The notes: a model not told the origin generated them from the sequence alone. 64,000 nucleotides of DNA from Ceratopteris richardii (GCA_020310875.1 CM035437.1:51668027-51732026); one strand, 5' to 3'. Counted from the stretch's first letter, positions 47,401-57,492 are shown. Translations and numbers: made by a program.

Positions 47401-48711
47401 CATTAAATTCTTAGTTATTGTTGGTACATAGAGTACCCTGCTTAATAGATTCTGGTTACCATCACATGTCTTCACATTTCCAACTTTGACCACAGAGTGT
47501 TTAGTGTCATCACCTGTTTGTACCTGATGTTTGCCCTTGGGTTCTTCCAAATCAGAAAGTAGTGCCACATTGCCAGCTACATGGTTAGAACATCCTGAGT
47601 CAATGTAAAATAAATGATCATCATTTGTACCTATCTTGGAGGTCATGTTCATGATCAATAAGGAGTCATCTTGCTCCTCTGTGTAGTTGTTGTAGTCTCT
47701 TCTATTTCTGAATCCACCTTGGTAACTTCCATTGTGGTTGTTGTTGTAATTGTTGTTGTATTGGTTGTTGTACCCATTGTAGCTTTGATGTTGGTTGAAT
47801 CTGCCTCTTCCTTGAGAGTATCCACCTCTTGAGTAGCCTCTTCCTCTCTGATTTTTGTAGTTCTTGTAACATTCATCTGTGGTATGATTGGACAATCCAC
47901 AGATGTTGCATGGTGATGAGTTGTAGGGTCTCCCCCTACCTGACTTACCTCCTCTGCCTCTTCCTCTAGATGACCTACCTCTCCCTGCATAAGTGGCTTG
48001 AGAGGTAGAGCCTTCTTCATCCTGTTTCTTCTTGCCTTTATCTTTAACTTTCTTATCAGTATAGAGAGCAGAGGGGTTATTACCTTTTGATTGATCTCCA
48101 GCTTTGGTGAACTTTGCTTCATGTGTAAATAGTTGGCCCATGAGTGTTGTGAGATCAGGGGTATGCATGTCCATATAGAGGTCCATTGCAGTGGTGAAAC
48201 TTTCCCACTTATCATCTGCCTTGAGTCCATTTGTCACTTGCCTGACTATTTGCTCCTCTTCAATTTCCTCTCCAATGCTTGCTAGTTGGTCTGCCACATC
48301 TTTGATCTTTGTCACATACTCTGAGACTGATTGCTTGGGCTGCTTCCTAAGGGTTGTGAACTCAATCCATAATTGATTCTTCCTAGCCCTTGTGTTGGAA
48401 GAAAAATAGTTTGACAAGGTTTCCCAAGTTTCTTGGGAAGTCTTACAGTTCCTTACATGAGGTAAAAGAAAGTCAGATATAGAGTTTAAGAGATAAGACC
48501 TTGCCAAAGCATCCTTTGCACACCATTGGTTAAGTCTTTCATGCTCATCCTTTGTAGGTAGTCCTCTAGTCTTGAATGAGGGCAACTCCTCATCTCCTGA
48601 TATGTATCCAAATAGACTTCTCCCTTGTAGATAGGTCTTCATTCTCAATGACCAAGCTTGATAGTTGTTTCTGTCCAATTTGTCAATGAAAGAAGGGAAA
48701 CCATCACCCAT
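44491..48711 (-). CDS. Copia E gag-pol polyprotein
   Basis: A single frame of about 1406 codons from MGDGFPSF to VIEE. It has a gag domain, a CCHC zinc knuckle (CNICGLSNHTTDEC, near 47870-47910), protease (FYIDSGCSNH, near 47590-47620), integrase (about 46500-47100), reverse transcriptase with YVDDIIITG (near 45425-45450) and RNase H with YSDADWAG (near 44935-44960). This is the copia order, with integrase before reverse transcriptase. The frame runs upstream to an ATG at 48762 inside the LTR, but the ATG at 48711 fits the family start better. The product would be cut by its own protease into capsid, protease, integrase and polymerase parts. Confidence 0.93.
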   Translation of the reverse strand: MGDGFPSFIDKLDRNNYQAWSLRMKTYLQGRSLFGYISGDEELPSFKTRGLPTKDEHERLNQWCAKDALARSYLLNSISDFLLPHVRNCKTSQETWETLSNYFSSNTRARKNQLWIEFTTLRKQPKQSVSEYVTKIKDVADQLASIGEEIEEEQIVRQVTNGLKADDKWESFTTAMDLYMDMHTPDLTTLMGQLFTHEAKFTKAGDQSKGNNPSALYTDKKVKDKGKKKQDEEGSTSQATYAGRGRSSRGRGRGGKSGRGRPYNSSPCNICGLSNHTTDECYKNYKNQRGRGYSRGGYSQGRGRFNQHQSYNGYNNQYNNNYNNNHNGSYQGGFRNRRDYNNYTEEQDDSLLIMNMTSKIGTNDDHLFYIDSGCSNHVAGNVALLSDLEEPKGKHQVQTGDDTKHSVVKVGNVKTCDGNQNLLSRVLYVPTITKNLMSVGQIVEKGLQVRFTQHGAYVEDPKQGFRRIAKGEKSGRLFTFELEDTKNIALYNYKDQTLSELEIWHKRLGHIGERTLKQMCRDQCVLGIPNVSKQHMIYKCGSCQFGKSHRLPYSRKGFMHEDYLDLVHTDVWGPSKDPSISGSRYYVSFIDDYSRWTILYFMKHKDEVFNCFKRYLALVENQTGRSLKRLRSDGGGEYFSNEFEDFLQERGIKREITTRYSPEQNGVAERRNRLIVETARSMLNEKKLPNYLWAESVSTATYLINRLPSKSLDGMTPYEAWHGKRHSLDHCKIFGCVAYVHIPSQVRGKLDPKAEKCIFIGYDLNQKGYRFYNPTNKGFKVSRDVIFDENDSWYENECRKVSLPYDMEEDFPKLTKEEPTQQEDSSSDDDTINLEEFKAWKSKGKMKMKQLEDKPETSTQAMRRSQREKKKPIRFGYDTSLVTKHSVYLAKDLLNEEPGTYEEAITKPEWREAMDEEIEALKESDTWDLVPKKESMKVIGSRWIYKLKKNSDGTINRYKARLVAKGFAQTQDIDYEETFSPVAKMPTIRVLVSVAASKNWNMYQLDVKNAFLNGWISEEVYMSQPPGYEDPKKVHYVCKLKKALYGLKQAPRAWNYRLTTYLLDQGFVMSKADTSLFIKRSSTEVIYLCVYVDDIIITGNDVNGIRHIKGQMMKEFKISDLGLLKYFLGLELIYTNSGIYITQKKYVQDMVKKFGLQDAKVSTTPMEVNQKLSAHEGEEIKDITGYQSMVGSLNYATLTRIDIAYGVSVLSQFMHKPRVPHLEAAKKIMKYLKGTQSHGLYFPYTSDIDIKVYSDADWAGCKDDRRSTSGYICFAGDKPISWSAKKQPTVALSSTEAEYRGLANATQEAIWLKLLYTELGLHIRPPIIFGDNTSSLHLAANPIYHARTKHIEVHYHYVREKLLSKDIQLTYVSTNMQCAYLLTKALDGNKLCRFKSMIGLQEVIEE

Positions 48712-48724
48712 GATTACCTTCTTT

Positions 48725-48736
48725 GCTCTGATACCA
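48725..48736 (-). promoter_or_regulatory. Copia E primer-binding site
   Basis: The minus strand reads TGGTATCAGAGC, an exact complement of the initiator tRNA-Met 3' end, one base inside the LTR. Confidence 0.95.
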
Positions 48737-48737
48737 C

Positions 48738-49847
48738 TGTTGAGAGTGATGGATGGATGCACTCAGGAAATCAGTTGGTGCTGCAAAACCTGCTTCACAC
48801 CTACCCTCTTTTCTCTTCAGATATGCTTAGTACACTTGCTTAGCTTCCAAATGACCCAAAGAAACCATATATGTACTTTGGAAATGGTTTGGGTAATGAT
48901 CAAACCAAAACAGATAACTTTGTACTTCAAAAATCAAGCAAAACTTTCTATTCCTGTAGTGATACCTGCTCAGACTTTTACTCAGTGTGTCCAGCACACT
49001 TAAAATTGGAACAATTCCTTTTGGGAGTATTAATGTAACTTAGTAAGCTACCAATCACAAGTGGAATCACTTCAATTGATAAACTATGCACTGAGAAATA
49101 AGTTTAGCAAAGTTATAATCACCCCCGATTTTTCAGGAACTCTGCAGACAAATACCAGTGTGCACTTCGACTCGATTTTCTACCAATTGGCTGAATGAAA
49201 TCCTTTGAAATTTTGTATGCTTGTAGTAGACTTTGAGCTGGTTTCAATGAGCTATAGAACACTTGATTTGGTTCAGTAGATCCAGAGAAATGCCCTGATG
49301 AAGTTGACAGACTTGGAGTAGGATACTCAGACAAAACAGAGATGATGAATGTATACTTCTATTGATAAATGTGTTTGTACAATCTCATTAGCTTGCCAAG
49401 CACAGCTAAATGAGGTAGTGTGATGTTGGGTATAGAGTAGCCCTCACACACAATGAGTTACAATGAAATTTTGCCTCGGGGAGTGAGCTAGAGTGGCTGA
49501 ACTAACCGCGACTTTTTGATTGTATCTTTTATAGAAGTTTTGAGATCATTTGAAGTTGAAATTCAAACTTAGGCTCCCTTGAATCTCTCCTCTAAAAGTA
49601 GGGAGATATTCTCTCCATCTCAATATTCAAATTTCCACGACTCTAGTGGTAGGTGCATGACTTAAAGTGATTACAAACAAATGATAAGTCACTTAGACTT
49701 TTACAAGGGGTAAAGAGGTAAGAACATATAAGCATATGTTCACATGAGCCTTCCTTTAAGTGAAGCCTAGATAATCCTTTGTCCATGCTAATCTTCAATG
49801 AGTCCAAGGTCCCAAGCCAATGTGTGTAGGCTTGTCTTGCACCAACA
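48738..49847 (-). repeat. Copia E 5' LTR
   Basis: 1110 bp, about 99% identical to 43341-44450. Small open frames inside both LTRs are mirror copies and are not genes. Confidence 0.95.
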
Positions 49848-49852
49848 CAAAT
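49848..49852. repeat. Target-site duplication of copia E (right)
   Basis: CAAAT, pairing with 43336-43340. Confidence 0.95.
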
Positions 49853-50403
49853 GGTTTCAAAGATCAACATAATCTAGATTATGTGTGTAAGCTCAAGAGA
49901 GATTTGTATGGCTTGAAACAAGCCTCAAGGGCATGGAATTAGAGGCTTGTAAAGTTCTTAAAGGAACTTGGATTTCAAGCATCGAAGGCAGATAGTAGCT
50001 TGTTAGTCAACGCAAGTGAAGATGGTTTCATTTATGTTTGTATTTATGTTGATGACATAATACTCATAGGTATAGATGACAAAGGCATACAAATGCTTAA
50101 AAAGTAGATGGAGAAAGAATTCAAGATTAGTGACTTGGGAGATTTATCATACTTCTTGGGAATGGAGATTCTTTATACTCAACATGGAGTATATGTAACT
50201 CAAGCAAGGTATTTGAAGAATTTACTAATCAAGTTTAACATGGAAGATTGTAGGATAGCATCAACTCCCATGGAGGTGAACCACAAACTGAGTAGATATG
50301 GAGGAGAGGAATTCAACGATATGAAGCTTTATCAAACTTTGGTGGGTAACTTGATTTATGCTACATTGACAAGACCAGGCTTATCATATGCACTTGGAGT
50401 TTT

Positions 50404-50411
50404 GTCTCAAT
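50404..50411. repeat. Target-site duplication of the hAT element (left)
   Basis: GTCTCAAT, repeated exactly at 62327-62334. Eight-base duplications are the signature of hAT superfamily insertion. Confidence 0.9.
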
Positions 50412-50423
50412 CTAGGTTGCATT
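50412..50423 (+). repeat. hAT left terminal inverted repeat
   Basis: CTAGGTTGCATT, paired with the right end with one mismatch (A versus G at position 3). Confidence 0.9.
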
Positions 50424-50554
50424 ATTCATTATTCGACAATTCGTTTATTCGTGAATAATTACGGAATTTTGCGGTAAGCTCTTATTATTCGACCAAATTA
50501 TTCCATGACATGTCAGCTTATTCAGACATGCCTGAATAGTTTTTGCATGAGAAT

Positions 50555-50670
50555 TCGACAGTTTTCGATCCAAAACGCTTTCAATCGATAATTTTTTGAT
50601 CGAATTTTTTTTCAATGGAAAAGCTTTTGATTGAAAAAGTTTCGATAAAAAAATTTTGATTGAATAATAT
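50555..50670 (+). repeat. hAT left subterminal GATC/GATTGA motif cluster
   Basis: Repeated words TTTTCGATCC, TTTCAATCGATAA, TTTTTGATCGAA, CTTTTGATTGAAAA, GTTTCGATAAA and TTTTGATTGAA occur within about 115 bases. Similar words cluster near the right end (62103-62222). hAT transposases are known to bind short repeated subterminal motifs, so these are candidate binding sites. Confidence 0.65.
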
Positions 50671-51148
50671 TTTATAAAAGAGTAGAACTATACTCATTTT
50701 TTCATAAAAGCTACTTTGTTTTTTACGAACTTAAAGTGTCGTAGAGAGAACAAGGTATAAATTTTGCTATATTAAATAATTGAAACTATTGTGATTGTTT
50801 GACTCAACATTGATTCTTACTTCACAATAGTATATGTATGTGAATTTAAAATCTATTATGATTGATTCTTACTCATTTTTCATAAAAGCTACTTTGTTCT
50901 TCACGAACTTGAAGTGCCGTAGAGAGAACAAGGTATAACTTTTTGCTATAAACATTAAATAATTTATTCTATTGTGATTGTTTGATTCAATATTGATGCT
51001 TACTTCACAATAGTATGTGTAAATGTATGTGCATATGATTAGGAATTTAAAATCTATTGTGATTGTCTTATACAACATTGATTCTTACTTCACCAGGATA
51101 TGTGTAAGTGCATATGCATAGGATTAGGAATTTAAAATCTATTGTGAT

Positions 51149-51189
51149 ACATTAAATTTATTATTGAAAGATGTAGGTAGATTATGTTT
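51149..51189 (+). repeat. Transposase-derived segment inside the left array (copy 1)
   Basis: About 41 bases match the hAT transposase coding region at about 57017-57057 with two differences, in the same orientation. That coding region encodes the conserved TLNLLLKDIGRL segment. A second copy is at 51460-51500. Confidence 0.85.
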
Positions 51190-51459
51190 GACTCAACATT
51201 GATTCTTACTTCATAATAGTATATGTATGTGTGTTTATGAGTATCTGTATGCATATGAGTGTATAATTGTGAATGAAAAATCTATTGTGATTGTTTGACT
51301 CTATTGATTCTTACTTCACAATAGTTTGTGTAAGTGTATGTGCATATGATTAGGAATTTAAAATCTATTGTGATTGTTTGATACAACATTGATTCTTACT
51401 TCACAATAGTATGTGTAAGTGTATGTGCATATGATTAGGAATTTAAAATCTATTGTGGT

Positions 51460-51500
51460 ACATTAAATTTATTATTGAAAGATATAAGTAGATTATGTTT
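51460..51500 (+). repeat. Transposase-derived segment inside the left array (copy 2)
   Basis: The same 41-base segment as 51149-51189, again about two differences from the coding copy at 57017-57057. It sits at the same place in the array module, so the two array copies probably arose by array duplication. Confidence 0.85.
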
Positions 51501-51958
51501 GAATCAACATTGAGAATTACTTCATAATAGTATATGTATGTATGTGTATGCATATGAATGTATAATTGTGAATGAAAAATCTATTGTGATTGTCTGACTT
51601 AATATTGATTCTTACTTCACAATAGTATGTGTAAGTGTATGTGCATATGATCAGGAATTTAAAATATATTGTGATTGTTTGACTCAATATTGATTCGTAT
51701 TTCACAATAGTATGTGTAAGTATATGTATGTGTAAATGTATATGTGTGTATGATTGAGAATTAAAATCTATTGGGATTGTTTAACTCAACAATGATTTTT
51801 ACTTCACAATAGTATGTGTAATTGTATATGGGTGTATGATTGAGAATTAAAGTCTATCGTAATTGTTTGACTCAACGTTGATCAAAATATCTTATTTGAT
51901 ATTGATTTATATTGTTTTTTTTGTAGTTATAGTCTTCATAAAGCAATTTGCAAGCACT

Positions 51959-52176
51959 ATGGGAAAGGGAAAAGAATGGTCATATGTGATTGTTCATCAA
52001 AAGGGTAAAACAATATCCACAATACAATGCAAATGTTGTGGGCATCGTTATGTAGGAAATGCAACTCGAATAAAAGAGCATCTTTTTAGTACAAGTAATA
52101 ATGTGGCAGGATGCTCTAATTTAGATAGTGATATATGGGTACATTTTGAAAGTTATGCAAATAAATGTAAATCTTA
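51959..52176 (+). pseudogene. hAT transposase, BED zinc finger segment
   Basis: Frame from ATG 51959: MGKGKEWSYV, then a BED-type finger with CKCCGHRYVGNA and RIKEHLFSTS followed by a cysteine, about 72 codons ending in TAA. In plant hAT proteins the BED finger is N-terminal and binds DNA. A pyrimidine run with TTGTAG just upstream (near 51915-51926) could be a splice acceptor, in which case a first exon may lie upstream. The stop separates the finger from the next transposase segment, through decay or an unrecognised intron. Confidence 0.8.
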
Positions 52177-52267
52177 AGGTATCACATAAAAAAGATTCAA
52201 ATGCATGAGTAGTTCATAGCACTTTCAAAGTAGCCCAAGTGTAGAGCAAGAACAATTAGATGGATCG

Positions 52268-52702
52268 ATGACAGTAGAGGATCATCAGGATATTCCTACT
52301 CAAGTCTCTCAAACTATTTTTGAGAATAACCAAGATACATGTACTCCATTTTCTCCAACTACATTAAAAAAGAGTGGAGTTGGTGAATGTAGTAAAAATG
52401 GTGGATGTAATACTTTGTCATCGTGCTTTGTCCGTAATAAATCACAAAATAGTATACATGTAACTTTTGAAAAGCAATATTGTCTCGAGCTTCATCTTAA
52501 ATGGACTCAAGCATTCTTAACATGTGGGATTCCTTTCAATGTTATTTGTAATCCCATTTTCAAAGATGCTTTCATGTCAACTGCACGAAAAGATTTCAAC
52601 ATGCCAAATTATAACAAAATGCGAATAGAGTACATAGATAAAGTGAAAAAAAGTGTTGAAGCTATATTAAAGTGAACACTAATTGATTATGTACCCATGT
52701 AT
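52268..52702 (+). pseudogene. hAT transposase, segment before the catalytic core
   Basis: It contains KWTQAFLTCGIPFNVICNP and FNMPNYNKMRIEYIDK followed by VKKSVEAI, matching the plant hAT pattern (W-A-x(n)-G-IPFN, then PSYNKLR). A TGA follows VEAILK at about 52673, and the text then continues toward the catalytic DGW box, which lies beyond the nested copia F. The last five bases TGTAT are copia F's target site. Confidence 0.8.
52698..52702. repeat. Target-site duplication of copia F (left)
   Basis: TGTAT, repeated at 56726-56730. Confidence 0.9.
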
Positions 52703-53196
52703 TGTTGGTGCATTTTACCCAAGCCTACATGCTTCATATTATTTGATTTATGTTCATTCGTATTCATATATGTAGTCATGTGAAAAGCTCTTGTAAAAGA
52801 GCACATTTTATCTATTGTAATTGTGAAAAAAAAGAAAAAGAATGGCTTATGTCATCCATGATGTAAAAGCAAAGTCGTGGCTCTAACTACCTAAAACCAC
52901 GAATTAGTGAGCTAAGGGAATATTTCCTAACTTTGGGGATCACTTTTAGGTGGAACCATTCGAATTCGAATTCAAAACTCCCTCCAAGAGTAGCTATAAA
53001 AGAGCAAGAAGGAAGAGGCAAATAGCAATCCTTGTACGTGACCACTTCATGTCATTTTGTAGAGATTGAAGAGCTTACTAGATTTAGGAAGCTCAAAGGG
53101 TCTACAAATCAACTCTAAAGTCTCAGTTCGCTGGTGTGAAGCCGGTTGTAGTAGCACCAACTCATCTTCGGATTGCATCCACCATCTCTCTTCACA
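52703..53196 (+). repeat. Copia F 5' LTR
   Basis: About 494 bp, TGTTGGTGCATTTT to CTCTCTTCACA, with TATAAAAGAGC (52992-53002) as a likely TATA box. Confidence 0.88.
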
Positions 53197-53197
53197 G

Positions 53198-53209
53198 TGG
53201 TATCAGAGC
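53198..53209 (+). promoter_or_regulatory. Copia F primer-binding site
   Basis: TGGTATCAGAGC, an exact complement of the initiator tRNA-Met 3' end, one base after the LTR. Confidence 0.9.
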
Positions 53210-55653
53210 CTAATCAAGCAATATGGGAGATGGATTTCCATCAACAATTGACCAATTGGATCGAAACAACTACCCAAAATGGTCTATAAAGATGGAGGCT
53301 TACCTTCAAGGGAGGAATCTATATGGATTCATATCCGGAGATGAAGCAATGCCAACCATGAGGAACAAAGGGCAACCTTCATATGAAGAAGTGGAAAGAC
53401 TTTCAAATTGGTGTTCAAAGGATGCACTTGCAAGGTCCTATATTCTAAACTCCATCTCTGATTTTCGTTTACCTCATTTCAAGGGATGCAAGACATCAAG
53501 AGAGAACTGGAATGCACTTGCTTCTTTCTTCTCCTCCAACACTCGAGAAAGGAAGAACCAATCGTGGATGGAGTTCACAACAATGAAGAAAAGCCCGAAG
53601 CAAAGTGTGACTAATTATGTCACAAAGATGAAGGATATTTCCGACCAACTTGGAAGCATTGGAGAGGTAATTGAAGACGAGCAAATCATTAGACAAATCA
53701 TAAATGGAATCAAAGCAGATGACAAGTGGGAGTCATTCACAATAGCCATGGATTTATACATGGATATGCATGTACCCGACCTCAACACACTCATGGGCCA
53801 ACTCTTAACTCATGAAGCAAAGATTAGCAAAGGTGGTGAGTCCTCAAGAGGTAATCAAACTTCTGCCTTATTTTAATAAAGCTAAGGTCAAGGACAAGTC
53901 AAAGAATAGGAACCCGATGAACTCAAGAGGAAGAGGATTCAATAGAGGTGGCTATGGATCAAATAGAGGTAGATACAATGGAGGCTACAACAAAAACTAC
54001 TACAACAACAGTTACAACAACAACAACAACTATCAAAGTGGCCATAGAGGAAGAATAGACTACAATAACTATGCAAAGGACCAAAGTCAAGAAGATTCAT
54101 TATTGATTATGAATCTATCAGTGAAGAAGGGTAAGGATGATGATCACATCTTTTACATTGATTCGGGATGCTCAAACCATGTAGTAGGAAATGTGGCTTT
54201 ACTTTTTGATTTGGAAGATCCTCATAACAAGCATGAATTGCAAACAGGAGATGACACAAAGCACTCGGTGGACAAGATAGGTAATGTGAAGACATCAAAT
54301 GGGAATATGAACCTCTTAAGCAAACTCTTGTATGTCCCTGAAATTACCAAACATTTAATAAGTGTTGGACAGATTGTTGAAAAAGGATTGCAGGTTAGAT
54401 TCAACAGATTTGGAGCATATGTTGAAGACCCAAGGCAAGGATTTAGAAGGATTGCCAAAGGAGAAAAGACAGGTTTTCACTTTTGAAGTGGAAGATACAA
54501 AGAACATAGCTTTGTTTAGATATGGATATCAAACTCTCACAAAGTTGGAGGTATGGCACAAAAGGCTTTCTCACATTGGTGAGAGGACACTCAAACAAAT
54601 TTGCAGGGACCAAAGTGTACTTGGTTTGCCTAATATCACAAGGCAACACATGATTTATAAGTGTGAAGCTTGTCAGCTTGGCAAGGCTCATAGACAACCT
54701 TTCAATAAGAAGGGATATGTGTATCAAAATCCTTTGTATCTAGTGCAGACAGATAGTCCAAGTAAGGAGCCATGTATATCAGGCTTAAGATATTATGTGT
54801 CTTTCGTAGATGATTGTAGCAGGTGGACCATTCTGTCTTTCATGAAACACAAGGATGAAGTGTTTAATTGCTTTAAGAAGTATATTGCTCTTGCTGAAAA
54901 CCAAACAGGTAGGTCTTTGAAAAGACTCAGATTAGATGGTGGAGGAGAATACTTCTCTTCTGAATTTGATGCCTTCTTGCATGAGGTAAGTGTGTAGGTA
55001 CACCTATGGAGAAAACTTCAAGTTCAAGATGGAAAATACCAAGTGTGTAGGTACACCTATGGAGAAAAATCATAAGCTTAGTGCTTATGAAGGAGAGCCA
55101 ATTGAAGACATCACAAGCTATCAAAGCTTGGTTGGAAGTTTGAACTATGCAACACTCACTAGGGTGGATATATGATATAGTGTTAGCATATTGAGTCAGT
55201 TTATGCATAAGCCGAGAAGACCTCATATGGAAGCGGCCAAGAGAGTCCTCAAGTACCTAAAGCGGACTATGAATGAAGGTTTGTTTTATCCATTTACTTC
55301 AGATATTGAGCTAAAGGTCTACTCCGATGCAAATTGGGCCAGATCTAGAGATGATAGAAGAAGCACATCCCGGTATGTATCATTTGCAGGTTCAAAAATC
55401 ATTTCTTGGTCATCCAAGAAGTAACCAACTGTGGCATTATCTTCTACTAAAGCGGAATATAGTAAGGGAGAAGCTAATGAGCAAGGATGTTCAACTATCC
55501 TATGCCTCTACAGATATGCAATGTGCAGACATGTTGACTAAAGCTCTTGATGGTACAAAGTTAAGTAGATTCAAGTTGATGATTGGCTTGCAAGAAATAA
55601 AGGACAATTGAAGATATATTTGGAGGCCAAGAATGTTACACTTGAGGGGGAGC

Positions 55654-56725
55654 TGTTGGTGCATTTTACCCAAGCCTACATGCTTGATATTTTTTGATTT
55701 ATGTTCATTCGTATTCATATATGTAGTCATGTGAACACCTCTTGTAAAAGAGCACATTTTATCTCTTGTAATTGTGAAAAAAAAAGAATGGCTTATGTCA
55801 TCCGTGATGTAAAAGAAAAGTCATGGCTCCAACTACCTAAAACCACGAATTAGTGAGCTGAGGGAATATTTCCTAACTTTGGGGATCACTTTTAGGTGGA
55901 ACCATTCGAATTCGAATTCAAAACTCCCTTCAAGACTAGCTATAAAAAGAGCAACAAGGAAGAGGAGAATAGCAAGCCTTGTACATGAGCATTTCATGTC
56001 ATTCTGTAGAGATTGAAGAGATTACTCCATAGCTCTATCATTCTACTCCCATTGTGCAAATATTCATTGCCAATGTGGTTGTAATCATATGTGAATCTAT
56101 ACATTCATCATTCTCTACTTCTCTGTTTTGTTCTATGTTGTACTCACTTAGAGCAGTAAGTTGAGAACCTCATATCTCGAGCTCTACTCAACCTATTTTA
56201 GGGTTCTAATATGCATTGGATTTCTCATACCCTCTAGTTTTTGTATATAAATTTCCATGGTCATTGGATTTATAATTTGGGAGATAGCTGCATTTTACTA
56301 CACACTGTTCTATCTTTGTAGAGCCCTGAGAATGGCGGGCATGTTCCTGATATTGATGAATCTGGTTCTGAGTGATCAGTTTATCATTTGAAGTGTTTTA
56401 ACTTGGATTAGCAAGCTACCTAAGTATGTTCTTTATGCCCAAAAGGAATTTATCTAATTTCTACGAGGTTGAGAGCACCATGCATTTTTTCTAGCAGGAG
56501 TATGTTCAAAAAATAGCAAGTTTTGCAAGCTAGTCATTTCACAACTAGTCTTCCTTGACTTAAAATTTTGAGATACATGTTCCAAAGTACTTGCCTGATA
56601 TTTTGGTAGATTTTAGGAAGCTCAAAGGCTCTACTAATCAACTCCGAAGTCTCAGTTGGCTGGTGTGAAGCCGCTTGTAGCAGCACCAACTCATCTTCGG
56701 ATTGTATCCACCATCTCTCTTCACA
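55654..56725 (+). repeat. Copia F 3' LTR with an inserted stretch
   Basis: Preceded by the purine tract ACTTGAGGGGGAGC. It matches the 5' LTR from 55654 to about 56025 and again from about 56610 to 56725. Confidence 0.85.
56026..56609. other. Unidentified 580-bp insert in the copia F 3' LTR
   Basis: This stretch is absent from the 5' LTR. It has no coding domain, no obvious terminal inverted repeats and no clear target duplication. TTTGTATATAAATTTCC near 56240 is TATA-like. Text such as GTGGTTGTAATCATATG and the TTTCTACGAGG region resembles LTR or leader DNA of another retroelement, but I cannot place it. Confidence 0.5.
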
Positions 56726-56730
56726 TGTAT
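56726..56730. repeat. Target-site duplication of copia F (right)
   Basis: TGTAT, pairing with 52698-52702. The transposase text resumes directly after it. Confidence 0.9.
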
Positions 56731-56956
56731 GGATGCACAATAGCATTGGATGGATGGACAAGTTGTCAAAAGAAACCATTGATTAATGTCATGGTTATAT
56801 GTTCAAAAGGAAACATGTTTTTAGAAGCTGTTGATGCTTCTCTTAAAGAGAAAAGTTTGGTTTTTCTTGTAAAGGTATATGAACATGCTATATCATGCAT
56901 GGGTGGTCCAAAGAATGTGACTGCTATAGTGACGGATAATGCCTCTAATTTTTGAA
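56731..56956 (+). pseudogene. hAT transposase, catalytic core part 1
   Basis: It reads GCTIALDGWTSCQKKPLINV and GGPKNVTAIVTDNASNF, two of the conserved blocks of the hAT RNase H-like fold carrying the first two catalytic aspartates (DGWT and TDNA). The DUF659-type order is normal for plant hAT proteins. A TGA follows DNASNF at about 56956. Confidence 0.9.
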
Positions 56957-56995
56957 GTATTGGAATTACAATTCAAAATAGTATGAAGGCATTAC

Positions 56996-57492
56996 TTGGT
57001 TCCATGTGCAGCTCATACATTAAATTTATTATTGAAAGATATAGGTAGATTATCTTTCATTAAACAAAGATTATTAGATGCGAATCATGTGGTCAAATTT
57101 ATTAGAGAGCATCAATTTTCATATTTCTCTTTTGATCAAAATATCCCAATAAAGCACTTCAGATTTTTTGTGCCACACGATTTGCAACTGCTTACATTGT
57201 GCTCAGTGGATTATTAGAAGTTAAGCTAGCTCTTGTAGAAATGATTGCTGATCGAAGATGGGAGGCATGGCTAGAGAAGTATCCTTCTTATCGAGTTGCA
57301 GCATCCAAATATACGTGTCTGATACAATCACAAAATTTTTGGTGTAATCTTGAAAAAATTGTTGGTATCACTAAACCTTTTGTGGAACTTTTACGAATGG
57401 TTGATACTGATAAATTTGTGATTGGAAAATTTTATTGGATTATATCAGAAGCTATTCGAAAAGTAAAAGACTTTAATCAATTTTCATTATGA
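56996..57492 (+). pseudogene. hAT transposase, catalytic core part 2
   Basis: VPCAAHTLNLLLKDIG and IKQRLLDANHVVKFIREH run in one frame to a stop at about 57217. A second frame then takes over near 57199 with VLSGLLEVKLALVEMIADRR, WEAWLEKY and FWCNLEKIVGITKPFVELL, ending in TGA at about 57490. So there is at least one frame change and one stop. The region lies between catalytic aspartate two and the glutamate block. Confidence 0.85.

Larger units (their letters stand above)
43341..49847 (-). mobile_element. Ty1/copia element E, young and whole-looking
   Basis: A 6.5-kb minus-strand copia element with two 1110-bp LTRs, a perfect 5-bp duplication CAAAT, an exact tRNA-Met primer site, a purine tract and one long gag-pol frame. 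It looks whole. The LTRs differ at only about ten positions (0.9%), the smallest divergence in the window, implying roughly 0.3-2 million years depending on rate. It is inserted in the reverse transcriptase of copia D. Copia B and copia F are older relatives of the same broad lineage. Confidence 0.95.
50695..51860 (+). repeat. hAT left subterminal module array
   Basis: About ten copies of a module running from CTATTGTGATTG through TTGACTCAACATTGATTC to TTACTTCACAATAG, joined by variable GTATGTGTAAGTG-type spacers; the mean period is about 100 bases. The module ends CTATTGTGA and TCACAATAG are inverted complements, so each module is bounded by a 9-bp palindrome pair. The first part (50695-51050) is itself duplicated with a period of about 180 bases, including ACTTTGTTCTTCACGAAC-type text. 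The same module, reversed, makes the right array. Confidence 0.85.
52703..56725 (+). mobile_element. Ty1/copia element F nested in the hAT transposase gene
   Basis: Plus-strand copia with LTRs at 52703-53196 and 55654-56725 and a 5-bp duplication TGTAT. Parts seen: primer site, gag (53223-53876 and following, with Asn/Gly-rich and knuckle-region text), protease (FYIDSGCSNH, near 54150), the first part of integrase (about 54540-54990), RNase H (about 55190-55610) and a purine tract. Most of the reverse transcriptase is not seen. It is broken, with several breaks. Its 3' LTR holds an extra stretch of about 580 bases. The LTRs differ by about 6% over aligned parts. Confidence 0.88.

Noticed and set aside
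48712-48762. Upstream ATG at 48762 as the start of copia E gag-pol
   Set aside because: It lies inside the LTR and its first 17 codons cross the primer site. The ATG at 48711 begins the conserved MGDGFP gag start, also seen in copia F.
43341-49334. Matching pairs of 60-112 codon frames in the two copia E LTRs
   Set aside because: They are identical-position frames in LTR DNA with no domain; they mirror each other because the LTRs are duplicates.
50695-51860. CRISPR-like array in the hAT left end
   Set aside because: The units vary in length and sequence and the spacers are themselves repetitive. The context is a plant transposon with the same units inverted at the other end.
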